From assembly GCF_963675975.1 (NCBI RefSeq), contig NZ_OY780939.1, forward strand, positions 1,426,001-1,490,000: DNA of 64,000 nt, given 5' to 3'. Position 1 is the stretch's first letter, and every line of letters starts with the position of its first letter. Origin of the DNA: Halarcobacter sp. GTDB lineage: Bacteria; Campylobacterota; Campylobacteria; Campylobacterales; Arcobacteraceae. The position numbers and the translations under genes are program-made. The notes beneath the pieces were generated by a model, which saw only the letters and a list, made by a program, of their open reading frames with translations, did not search any database and had not been told where the DNA came from. Positions 44,429 to 52,369 of this stretch are shown here, in pieces.

Positions 44429-44986
44429 ATGGATGAAAAAAATAAAGTATTATTAGAACTTTCTAGAAAATCAATTGAATCTGTTTTCGATAAGAGTATA
44501 GAGATAGATAAAGATACTTTATTAAATAAATTTGCTTTTCTAAAAGAGGTTCAAGCAAGCTTTGTTACTATAACTAAACAAGGACAATTAAGAGGATGTA
44601 TAGGTTCTTTAGTTGCCCACAGAACTTTATTTGATGATATAGTTCATAATTCTAAAGCAGCTGCATTTAATGATCCAAGGTTTGCCCCTTTAGAAAAAAG
44701 TGAATACAAACAAATAAAAGTAGAAATTTCCCTTTTAACAAAGCCTGAACCATTGGAATATAATGATTTTAAAGATTTAGAAGAAAAACTAGTTCCAAAC
44801 AAACATGGAGTTATACTTGAACTTGATGGGAAAAGGGCAACATTTTTACCCCAAGTTTGGGAACAGTTACCAACTTTTAATGACTTTATGGTTCATTTGT
44901 GTAGGAAAGCTGGATTAAACCCTTCTTCTTTATCAGCCTTACCAAAAATTTTTATCTATGAGGCTATAAAAATAAAAGAGAGTTAG
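44429..44986 (+). CDS. AmmeMemoRadiSam system protein A (AMMECR1 domain)
   Basis: AMMECR1-domain protein of 185 residues. The defining motif LRGCIGSL lies near 54-61, followed by AAFNDPRFAPL and VEISLLTKPEPL, and FLPQVWEQLP near the end. It forms the conserved triad with the radical SAM and MEMO genes that follow directly (gaps of 1 and 0 bp). The biochemical role of the triad is unknown; a redox or metal-dependent modification is suggested by the partners. Confidence 0.92.
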   Translation: MDEKNKVLLELSRKSIESVFDKSIEIDKDTLLNKFAFLKEVQASFVTITKQGQLRGCIGSLVAHRTLFDDIVHNSKAAAFNDPRFAPLEKSEYKQIKVEISLLTKPEPLEYNDFKDLEEKLVPNKHGVILELDGKRATFLPQVWEQLPTFNDFMVHLCRKAGLNPSSLSALPKIFIYEAIKIKES

Positions 44987-44987
44987 T

Positions 44988-45989
44988 ATGCAATATTTTA
45001 AAACTTCAAATACTAATTTAGATAAAAAAACTTGTCTTTTATGTTCATATTATTGTGATTTAAAAGAGGGGCAAATTGGTGTTTGTGGAGTTAATAAAAA
45101 TATTGGTGAAAAGATTGAATGTTTGGTTTATGGTCATATTAGTGCATTTAATATAGACCCAATAGAAAAAAAGCCACTTTATCATTTTTTACCCAATTCA
45201 AAATCCCTTTCTCTTGGGACAGTAGGGTGTAATTTTCATTGTAATTTTTGTCAAAACCATGGTATTTCCCAAGAAAAAAAGATTGATAAATTAAATTATA
45301 TATCTGCAAAAGATGTTGCACAAATAGCAAAACAAAGAGGGTGTAAATCTATCTCTTATACCTATAATGAACCAACTATTTTTTATCCCTTTGCAAAAGA
45401 TATAGCTTTAGAAGGAAAAAATTTTGGTATTAAATCAGTATTTGTTAGCAATGGTTTTGAAAGTGAAGAAGTTATTGATGATATGACTGCAGTTATAGAT
45501 GCTATAAATGTTGATTTAAAATCTTTTAACCATAATTATTATAAAACAAAGTTAGGTGGAAACTTAGAGCAAGTTTTATCAAATCTTATTAGATTTAAAA
45601 AAAATAAGATTTGGCTTGAGATTACCACACTTTTAGTTCCAACAAAAAATGATTCAGAAGAAGAGATTAGAAAGATTGTAAGATTTATAAAAGAGAATCT
45701 AGGAGTTAATACCCCTTGGCATATTTCAGCTTTTCATCCAGATTACAAAGAATTAAATCTTTCAAGAACCTCTTTTGAAAAACTTAAAATGGCATATGAT
45801 ATTGCAAAAAGTGAAGGTTTATTATATGTGTACATAGGCAATATTGGATTTCCAAATAATACATATTGTCCAAAATGTAATGAAAAACTAATTAGTAGAG
45901 AGTATTTTAATGTACTTGATAATAGATTAACATCAAATTTTTGTCCAAACTGTAATACAAAAATAGATGGAATATTTGAAGGAGAATAG
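44988..45989 (+). CDS. AmmeMemoRadiSam system radical SAM enzyme
   Basis: Radical SAM protein of 333 residues. The N-terminal CLLCSYYC...GVCG cysteine group (16-33) precedes the [4Fe-4S] motif C81-x3-C85-x2-C88 in GCNFHCNFCQNHG. A C-terminal zinc ribbon has CPKC and CPNC. It resembles pyruvate formate-lyase activating enzymes but belongs to the AmmeMemoRadiSam type by context. Substrate unknown. Start is 1 bp after the AMMECR1 gene and stop is directly before the MEMO gene. Confidence 0.92.
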   Translation: MQYFKTSNTNLDKKTCLLCSYYCDLKEGQIGVCGVNKNIGEKIECLVYGHISAFNIDPIEKKPLYHFLPNSKSLSLGTVGCNFHCNFCQNHGISQEKKIDKLNYISAKDVAQIAKQRGCKSISYTYNEPTIFYPFAKDIALEGKNFGIKSVFVSNGFESEEVIDDMTAVIDAINVDLKSFNHNYYKTKLGGNLEQVLSNLIRFKKNKIWLEITTLLVPTKNDSEEEIRKIVRFIKENLGVNTPWHISAFHPDYKELNLSRTSFEKLKMAYDIAKSEGLLYVYIGNIGFPNNTYCPKCNEKLISREYFNVLDNRLTSNFCPNCNTKIDGIFEGE

Positions 45990-46793
45990 ATGACTAGTAG
46001 ACAAATGGCAGTAGCAGGAACTTTTTATCCAGATAGTAATAATGAAATTAATAAATTTATTGAACATTTTAATAAAAGTTTTACTATCAAAGATGAGGAT
46101 AAGTTAAAAATAAATCCTAAAGCTATAATCTCTCCCCATGCAGGATATATTTATAGTGGATTTACTGCAAACTTAGCTTATAATCTCTCTTCAAACAACA
46201 ACATTAAAAGAGTAATAATAATTGGACCCTCACATAAAGTTTATTTAGAAGGGGCATCTATAGCTTTATATGACACTTACAATACACCTTTAGGGGATAT
46301 AAAGATTGATTTAGAATATTCAAATATCTTAAAAAATAAATTTAATTTTTTAGATTTTAATAAAGAGGCACATAAGGAACACTCAACAGAAACCCAAGCT
46401 CCTTTTGTAAAAAACTATTTTGAGCAAGCAAAAATTATAGAGATAGTTTATGGTAAATTAGATTTTAATCAATTGTCTTTATTAATTGATGAATTACTTT
46501 TTGATAAAGATAATTTTATAGTTATAAGTACAGATTTAAGTCATTTTTATACATTAGAAGAAGCTAAAAAACTAGATAATATATGTCTTAACGCAATAGT
46601 AAACAAAGATTTGCATATGTTTGATAAAGGTTGTGAAGCTTGCGGGAAAGTTGGAGTAAAAGCGATGATAAAATCTGCTATTAAGTACAATCTTGATACA
46701 CAACTTTTATATTATTGTACAAGTTATGATAGAACAAAAGATGATAAAAGTGTTGTTGGTTATACTTCAGCTTTGATTGGAGAAAAAATTTAG
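45990..46793 (+). CDS. AmmeMemoRadiSam system protein B (MEMO1 family)
   Basis: MEMO1-family protein of 267 residues with a fold like class III extradiol dioxygenases. Conserved SPHAGYIYSG (about 49-58), GPSHKVYLEGA, EHSTETQAPF, DLSHFYTLEEAKKLD and CGKVGVKAMI are present; the histidines and the cysteine match the metal-binding set reported for human MEMO1, which binds iron or copper. It is third in the triad and follows the radical SAM gene without a gap. Confidence 0.92.
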   Translation: MTSRQMAVAGTFYPDSNNEINKFIEHFNKSFTIKDEDKLKINPKAIISPHAGYIYSGFTANLAYNLSSNNNIKRVIIIGPSHKVYLEGASIALYDTYNTPLGDIKIDLEYSNILKNKFNFLDFNKEAHKEHSTETQAPFVKNYFEQAKIIEIVYGKLDFNQLSLLIDELLFDKDNFIVISTDLSHFYTLEEAKKLDNICLNAIVNKDLHMFDKGCEACGKVGVKAMIKSAIKYNLDTQLLYYCTSYDRTKDDKSVVGYTSALIGEKI

Positions 46794-46794
46794 A

Positions 46795-47562
46795 ATGTTG
46801 TTTTTTATTAAAAAAACTATATCTATATTTCTTATGCCTTTGTCTCTTGTTTTAATATTACTTTTTATAGGCTTATTTTTTCTTTTTATTAATAAATATA
46901 AAAAGGCAAAAACTTTTTTATCTTTTGGTTTTATTTTTTTATTTTTAATCTCTTATGAACCCTTTGCAAATAGTTTAATAAAACCTTTGGAAACTAAATA
47001 CAAATCATATACAGGTATAGACTCAAATATAAAATATGTACTTGTTTTAGGAAATGCTCACACTACAAATCCAAATGTTTCATTAGTATCACAACTTTCA
47101 AATACTGCTTTAAAACGCTTATCTGAGGGGATTAGGGTTTATAGACAATTAGATAATGCAAAATTAATTGTATCAGGATATGCAGGAAATGATAAGTTAA
47201 CTGCACATGCAGTAATATCAAAAAATGCAGCAATATCTTTAGGAGTAGAAGCAAAAAATATATTAACACAAGAAAAAGCAAAAGATACAATTGAAGAAGC
47301 AAATTATGTAAAACAAACAGTTGGCAAAGAAAAATTTATTTTAGTAACAAGTGCATCTCATATGCCAAGAGCTATGAAGATATTTAAATCCAAAGGATTA
47401 AATCCAATTGCTGCGCCAACTGAATTTTCTTTCAAGAAAAATATAAATTATTTAACTTTTCCAAGTGTTAGTAATATAGGAAAAACAACATTAGCTTTTC
47501 ATGAATATATAGGTACATTTTGGTTTGAAATTGTTAGATTATATAGACTTTATCTAAATTGA
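46795..47562 (+). CDS. ElyC/SanA/YdcF-family (DUF218) membrane protein
   Basis: Protein of 255 residues from the ATG at 46795, one base after the MEMO stop. Two membrane spans at the N-terminus (about 9-33 and 41-58) place the DUF218 domain (about 82-235) outside the membrane. The family core is YVLVLGNAHT, LSEGIRVYRQ, LIVSGYAG, AKDTIEEA and TSASHMPRAMKIF. ElyC affects undecaprenyl-phosphate or peptidoglycan metabolism in E. coli. The link to the upstream haem/MEMO genes is by position only. Confidence 0.85.
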   Translation: MLFFIKKTISIFLMPLSLVLILLFIGLFFLFINKYKKAKTFLSFGFIFLFLISYEPFANSLIKPLETKYKSYTGIDSNIKYVLVLGNAHTTNPNVSLVSQLSNTALKRLSEGIRVYRQLDNAKLIVSGYAGNDKLTAHAVISKNAAISLGVEAKNILTQEKAKDTIEEANYVKQTVGKEKFILVTSASHMPRAMKIFKSKGLNPIAAPTEFSFKKNINYLTFPSVSNIGKTTLAFHEYIGTFWFEIVRLYRLYLN

Positions 47563-47567
47563 TAAGG

Positions 47568-47582
47568 GATTATAGTATAATC
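47568..47582 (+). promoter_or_regulatory. Zur/Fur-like palindrome overlapping the znuC promoter
   Basis: GATTATA-G-TATAATC is a perfect 7-1-7 palindrome 28 bp before the znuC start. Its centre, TTATAGTATAA, matches the TTATANTATAA core of many Gram-negative Zur boxes. It also serves as a -10 element (TATAAT), so binding would block RNA polymerase. The regulator itself is not in the window. Confidence 0.5.
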
Positions 47583-47609
47583 GCGAATGAAAAGAGGATA
47601 TGGGTTTAA

Positions 47610-48359
47610 ATGAATAAATTAATTGAAGTTAAAAATATCTCGTATAGTTATGATACCTCAAGAGTATTAGAGAATATAAATTTAGATATTTTAGAAAATG
47701 ATTTTTTAGCTATTATTGGTCCAAATGGTGGGGGTAAATCAACACTATTGAAACTTATTTTGGGATTATTAAAAATAAAAAATGGAAGCATTACTAAAAG
47801 TTTAAAAAATGATCTAGTAGGTTATGTTCCTCAAAATACAAATTTAAATACTGATTTTCCTATAACTGCTTTAGAAGTAGTTTTAATGGGACATAAAATT
47901 ACAAAGAAAAAATTATTTGGTTATAGTAAAGAAGATATCTCTTGTGCAATGAACTCTTTGAAAAAAGTAGATATGGAGAATTTTGCAAATAGTAAAATAG
48001 GAGATTTAAGTGGTGGACAAAGACAAAGAGTTTTTATAGCCAGAGCACTTTGTACAAATCCTAAGATAATGCTTTTAGATGAGCCAACTGCAAGTATTGA
48101 TGTAAAAGGGCAAAAAGAGATATACGAACTTCTTAAAGAGTTAAATAAGGCAATGGCAATAGTTGTAGTTAGTCATGATATCTCTATTTTATTGAATTAT
48201 GCAAAAAATGTAGCTCACATCAATAAAAGCTTAGTTTATCATCATTTAAAAAACAACAATAACAACATTGTGGATATAGATAAAGAACACCTATGTGAAG
48301 TTGAACTTCTATCTGCTCTTGGTAAAACAGAAATATGTTGTAACCATACACATAATTAG
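47610..48359 (+). CDS. znuC: zinc/manganese ABC transporter ATP-binding protein ZnuC-like
   Basis: ATPase of 249 residues of a metal-type ABC importer. Walker A is GPNGGGKST, signature LSGGQRQR, Walker B IMLLDEPTASID, switch histidine VVSHDIS. The C-terminus is metal-ligand rich (NHTHN). It is followed by the ABC-3 permease gene. Zinc is the likely metal, helped by the upstream palindrome; manganese or iron cannot be excluded. No substrate-binding protein (ZnuA) lies in this window. Confidence 0.85.
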   Translation: MNKLIEVKNISYSYDTSRVLENINLDILENDFLAIIGPNGGGKSTLLKLILGLLKIKNGSITKSLKNDLVGYVPQNTNLNTDFPITALEVVLMGHKITKKKLFGYSKEDISCAMNSLKKVDMENFANSKIGDLSGGQRQRVFIARALCTNPKIMLLDEPTASIDVKGQKEIYELLKELNKAMAIVVVSHDISILLNYAKNVAHINKSLVYHHLKNNNNNIVDIDKEHLCEVELLSALGKTEICCNHTHN

Positions 48360-48366
48360 GAAAAAT

Positions 48367-49164
48367 ATGCTTGAAGCTTTACAATATGATTTTATACAAA
48401 ATGCACTAATTGCAGGAATATTAGTATCTATTGCAGCAGGAATAATTGGTTCTTTAGTTGTTGCAAATAAGATTACTTTTTTAGCAGGAGGTATTGCCCA
48501 TAGTTCTTATGGTGGAATAGGTTTAGCTATATTTTTAGGTATTCCAATACTTTTTGGTGCTACAGTTTTTGCTGTTGCTACAGCTATTATAATCTCTGCA
48601 CTTACTTTGAAAAATAGAAATAGAATAGACGCTATCATTGGTATAATGTGGGCTTTTGGAATGGCTATAGGGATAATATTTGTAGATTTAACACCTGGAT
48701 ACAATGTTGATTTGATGAGTTATCTCTTTGGTTCAATAATAGCTGTTTCAAATGATGATATAATATATCTAACAATATTAGATTTTTTTATAATTGGCTT
48801 GGTGATCCTTTTTTATAAGCAGATTTTAGCGGTGTCTTATGATAGTGAATTTGCTTTGTTAAGGGGAATAAATGTAAAGTTTTTTTATACTTTAATTTTA
48901 ATCTTATCAGGTTTAAGTGTAGTTGGGGCTATAAAAGTTGTAGGACTTATTTTAGTTATAGCCTTATTAACAATACCAACATATATGGCAGAGATTTTTG
49001 TAAAAAAATTATCTTCAATGATGATTTTAAGTGCAATATTAGCCACTTGTTTTACTTTAATTGGTCTTGCAATTTCTTATTATTTTGATATAAGTTCAGG
49101 AGCAAGTATTATTGTTGTTGGTGTAATAAGTTTATTAATTTCAAAACTTTTAGGAAGAAAATGA
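48367..49164 (+). CDS. znuB: zinc/manganese ABC transporter permease ZnuB-like
   Basis: ABC-3 family inner-membrane permease of 265 residues from the ATG at 48367, 7 bp after znuC, with RBS GGAAAA. About eight spans. Family motifs are AGILVSIAAGIIGSLVV, FLAGGIAHSSYGGIGL, IDAIIGIMWAFGMAIG and the late VVGAIKVVGLILVIALLTIP. It forms the transport channel with ZnuC. An upstream in-frame extension inside znuC lacks similarity and was not used. Confidence 0.88.
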   Translation: MLEALQYDFIQNALIAGILVSIAAGIIGSLVVANKITFLAGGIAHSSYGGIGLAIFLGIPILFGATVFAVATAIIISALTLKNRNRIDAIIGIMWAFGMAIGIIFVDLTPGYNVDLMSYLFGSIIAVSNDDIIYLTILDFFIIGLVILFYKQILAVSYDSEFALLRGINVKFFYTLILILSGLSVVGAIKVVGLILVIALLTIPTYMAEIFVKKLSSMMILSAILATCFTLIGLAISYYFDISSGASIIVVGVISLLISKLLGRK

Positions 49165-49994
49165 ATAAAAAAATAGAATTAGGAATTTTAAATATCCTAA
49201 AAGTAAATAGAGTATCAGAACCTGGTCTTTATCTAATATCTTTAGATGAAGAGGAAGTACTGCTTCCAAACTGTTATGTTACAAAAGAGATGCAAATAGG
49301 TAGTGAAATAGAAGTTTTTATTTACACAGATAGTGAAGATAGATTAGTTGCAACTACTTTAAAACCATATGCTATGAAAAATGACTTTACTTGTTTGGAA
49401 GTTGTTGATATGGCAAAATTTGGTGCATTTTTAGATATGGGCTTGCCAAAAGATTTATTAGTACCAAAAAATAGACAAAAGTCTACATTTCAAGTGGGTA
49501 ATAGAAAAGTAATCCAAATCGTTGAAGATGAAAATACACATAGACTTATAGGAACAGAAAAATTTTTATTAGAAAAAAGTCCTAAAAATTTAACAAAGAA
49601 TGATGAAGTAGAGATTTTAGTTTATATTAAAACTCCTCTTGGATTTAAAGTTGTAGTAGATAATAAATATGAAGGTTTAATCTATCATAATGAAATTTTT
49701 GAAAATGTAAATGTTGGTGATAGAAAAAAAGCTTTTGTTAAATATATTAGAGATGATGGTAAACTTGATATCTCATTACAAAAAATTGGTGCAAAACAAA
49801 GTGATGACAATCAAAATAAAGTATTAGAAAAACTAAAAGAAAATAGTGGAGAACTAAACTTTACATATAAAAGTGATGCCGAAGATATTAAAGAGACTTT
49901 TGAAATGAGTAAAAAAGCATTTAAAGCTTCACTTACAAAACTTTTAGAAGAGAATAAAATAGAACTTTTAGAAACATCTATACGATTAAAGTAA
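49161..49994 (+). CDS. cvfB: S1-domain RNA-binding protein, CvfB-like
   Basis: Protein of 277 residues made of S1-type OB-fold modules and a C-terminal winged helix, the layout of CvfB/YitL. The third module shows VVDNKYEGLIYHNEIFENVNVGD, a clear S1 pattern, and FGAFLDMGLPKDLLVP marks the second. The C-terminal FEMSKKAFKASLTKLLEE is the winged-helix part. It overlaps the znuB end by 4 bp. CvfB proteins bind RNA; no target is known here. Confidence 0.85.
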   Translation: MNKKIELGILNILKVNRVSEPGLYLISLDEEEVLLPNCYVTKEMQIGSEIEVFIYTDSEDRLVATTLKPYAMKNDFTCLEVVDMAKFGAFLDMGLPKDLLVPKNRQKSTFQVGNRKVIQIVEDENTHRLIGTEKFLLEKSPKNLTKNDEVEILVYIKTPLGFKVVVDNKYEGLIYHNEIFENVNVGDRKKAFVKYIRDDGKLDISLQKIGAKQSDDNQNKVLEKLKENSGELNFTYKSDAEDIKETFEMSKKAFKASLTKLLEENKIELLETSIRLK

Positions 49995-50139
49995 ACAATA
50001 TAAAAATAAATAAGTTTATTTTTATTGACTTAAAGTCAAAAATATATAAATATTGATAAACTTATATTAGAATTTATAATTAAGAATTTATTTATAATCT
50101 TAAATTATAATTTCGCCAAATTTTATAAAAAGGGAAGAT

Positions 50140-50628
50140 ATGGCAACAACTAAACTAAAGGGTAACCTAGTAAACTTAGCTGGTACAGAAGTAAATGTAG
50201 GAGATAAAGCTCCTGAAATAAATGTTGTAGGACAAGACTTATCTGATATTAAAATTGGTGGGAAAGCACAAGTTATAGTTGTAGTTCCGTCATTAGATAC
50301 TGCTGTTTGTGCAGCAGAAACAAGAAAATTCAATGAAGAAGCAGCAAGAACTGATGCTGAGGTAGTAGTTGTATCTATGGATTTACCATTTGCAATGGGA
50401 AGATTTTGTACAACTGAAGGAATTGAAAACTTAAAAGTTGGAAGTGATTTTAGAAATAAAGATTTCGCAAATGCATATGGTGTATTAATTGCTGATGGAC
50501 CACTTGCAGGTGTTGCTTGTAGAGCAATTTTTGTTACTGACGCTCAAGGTGTTGTAACATATAAAGAGATTTGTCCAGAAATTACTGAAGAGCCAAATTA
50601 TGAGGCTGCTTTAGCTGCTATTAAATAG
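50140..50628 (+). CDS. tpx: thiol peroxidase (Tpx)
   Basis: Atypical 2-Cys peroxiredoxin of 162 residues, reducing peroxides with thioredoxin electrons. The peroxidatic cysteine is C57 in PSLDTAVCAAETRKF and the resolving cysteine C90 in GRFCTTEG, the Tpx spacing. Two further cysteines lie near 124 and 147. It is a single gene with RBS GGGAAG and a strong terminator behind it. The 145 bp upstream are AT-rich promoter DNA. Confidence 0.96.
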   Translation: MATTKLKGNLVNLAGTEVNVGDKAPEINVVGQDLSDIKIGGKAQVIVVVPSLDTAVCAAETRKFNEEAARTDAEVVVVSMDLPFAMGRFCTTEGIENLKVGSDFRNKDFANAYGVLIADGPLAGVACRAIFVTDAQGVVTYKEICPEITEEPNYEAALAAIK

Positions 50629-50644
50629 ATCATATTTTATCTTT

Positions 50645-50685
50645 AAAAAAGGGAAAGAAGGTATTTAACCTCTTTCCCTTTTTTT
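50645..50685 (+). terminator. rho-independent terminator of tpx
   Basis: AAAAAAGGGAAAG with GG after a 2-base bulge pairs with CC and CTTTCCCTTTTTT; the loop is 7 bases and the U tract is long. Confidence 0.92.
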
Positions 50686-50746
50686 ATGGCTACACATTTA
50701 CTAAACGCTATTATTTTAAAATTTCATTATCACAATAGGAGTTAAT

Positions 50747-51706
50747 ATGAATATATTAAAAAAGCCTTCTTGGCAAATAAGTGAAAATGAAGTTACTCCC
50801 AAAGAACTTTTTGATAAAAGAAGAGATTTTTTAAAACTAGGTGCTGCATCTTTAGTTGCAACATCTTCAGTTATTGAACTTTTTGCAAAAGAGTCTTTAC
50901 CTTTAAAAAATTTAAATTATATAGAAGATAATAATCCAAATAAATTGGAACTAAACAGTTATGAGCAAATAACTTCTTATAACAATTTTTATGAGTTTAC
51001 TACAAGTAAAGAGGGTGTAAAACCTTTATCTAAAACTTTAAACACTAATAGCTGGGATATTATTGTAGATGGTTTAGTTGAAAAAGAGATGATAATCAGA
51101 TTTGAGGATTTATTAAAGAATTTTCAATTAGAAGAGAGAATATATAGATTTAGATGTGTTGAGGGTTGGTCTATGGTTGTACCTTGGATTGGCTTTAAAT
51201 TATCAGATTTTATAAAATATGTAAAACCTCTTTCAAAAGCAAAATATATTAGATTTGAAACTTTATTTGATGATGAGATGTTCCCTGACCAAGCTAGAGG
51301 TTTTTTCTCAACTATATCTTATCCATATGTAGAGGGCTTACGTCTAGATGAAGCAATGAATGATTTAACCATATTAGCAGTTGGACTTTATGGTTCATCT
51401 ATGCCCAAACAAAATGGAGCACCAATTAGATTAATTGTTCCTTGGAAATATGGATTTAAATCTATCAAATCAATTGCAAGAATAAGTTTTGTAGAGGAAG
51501 AACCTTTAAACTCTTGGCAAAAAGAAAATCCAAAAGAGTATGGATTTTACGCAAATGTAAATCCAAATGTAGATCATCCAAGATGGAGTCAAAAGAAAGA
51601 GAGGGTTTTAGGTAAATTTTTTAAACAAAATACTTTGATGTTTAATGGTTATGAAAAAGAAGTTGCATCATTATATGCAAATATGGATTTGAAGAAATAT
51701 TTTTAA
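50747..51706 (+). CDS. msrP: protein-methionine-sulfoxide reductase catalytic subunit MsrP
   Basis: Periplasmic molybdopterin enzyme of 319 residues that repairs oxidised methionines in envelope proteins. The Tat signal has R25-R26 in [12 protein letters not shown]. The molybdenum ligand is C137 in [14 protein letters not shown], followed by [11 protein letters not shown] and the [14 protein letters not shown] region. The haem membrane partner msrQ follows directly. The two cluster with tpx as stress-repair genes, each with its own promoter. Confidence 0.94.
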   Translation: MNILKKPSWQISENEVTPKELFDKRRDFLKLGAASLVATSSVIELFAKESLPLKNLNYIEDNNPNKLELNSYEQITSYNNFYEFTTSKEGVKPLSKTLNTNSWDIIVDGLVEKEMIIRFEDLLKNFQLEERIYRFRCVEGWSMVVPWIGFKLSDFIKYVKPLSKAKYIRFETLFDDEMFPDQARGFFSTISYPYVEGLRLDEAMNDLTILAVGLYGSSMPKQNGAPIRLIVPWKYGFKSIKSIARISFVEEEPLNSWQKENPKEYGFYANVNPNVDHPRWSQKKERVLGKFFKQNTLMFNGYEKEVASLYANMDLKKYF

Positions 51707-51715
51707 AGAATGCAT

Positions 51716-52270
51716 ATGAAGAAAGGAATCCTAACTTTTTTATTGTTTTTACCATTTTTTTTTATTGTATATGAAGTTTTTATTATAAAAAATGTAATTG
51801 ATCCTATAAAATATATATATACATATACAGGAATAAGTGCGACAGTATTACTTTTTGTTACAGTAAGTTTATCTTTAATAAAAAAATGGATAAATCTTAT
51901 TAAATATAGAAAAATAGTAGGTTTGATGGGATTTTTTTATGCTTTATTACATTTTCTAAATTTTATTATTTTTGATGCACAAGGGGATTTTTCATTTATA
52001 ATAAATGAAAGTTTTGATAAACCATTTATTTATCTTGGAGTTATAGCTTTTTTTATACTACTTTTTATGGCTATTACCTCTACTAAAAGATTATTTAAAA
52101 ATTATGTTAGGTACCATAAGCTAGTTTATATATCACTTATTCTTATTACAATACATTTTACAATGGCACAAAAATCTTTTGTATTAATTGACTTACTATT
52201 TATAATAATAATATTGATTATTGGATACTTTAAACTTCTACAATATATTATTAAAAAAAATAATTTTTAA
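51716..52270 (+). CDS. msrQ: MsrQ haem-binding membrane subunit
   Basis: Membrane protein of 184 residues from the ATG at 51716; that start has AAAG at proper spacing, while the ATG two codons upstream is too close to it. Five to six spans; histidines in YALLHFLNF and RYHKLVYISLI...TIHFTM are the likely haem b ligands of the ferric-reductase-like family. It passes quinol electrons to MsrP. It lies 9 bp after msrP. Confidence 0.9.
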   Translation: MKKGILTFLLFLPFFFIVYEVFIIKNVIDPIKYIYTYTGISATVLLFVTVSLSLIKKWINLIKYRKIVGLMGFFYALLHFLNFIIFDAQGDFSFIINESFDKPFIYLGVIAFFILLFMAITSTKRLFKNYVRYHKLVYISLILITIHFTMAQKSFVLIDLLFIIIILIIGYFKLLQYIIKKNNF

Positions 52271-52369
52271 TTTCGACATAAGATAAGAGTTGATTATAAA
52301 ATTTTATAATTAAATGGTAAGTAATGTATTTTTTTGTTATAATTTAATTATTATGCAAATGGAGTTATC

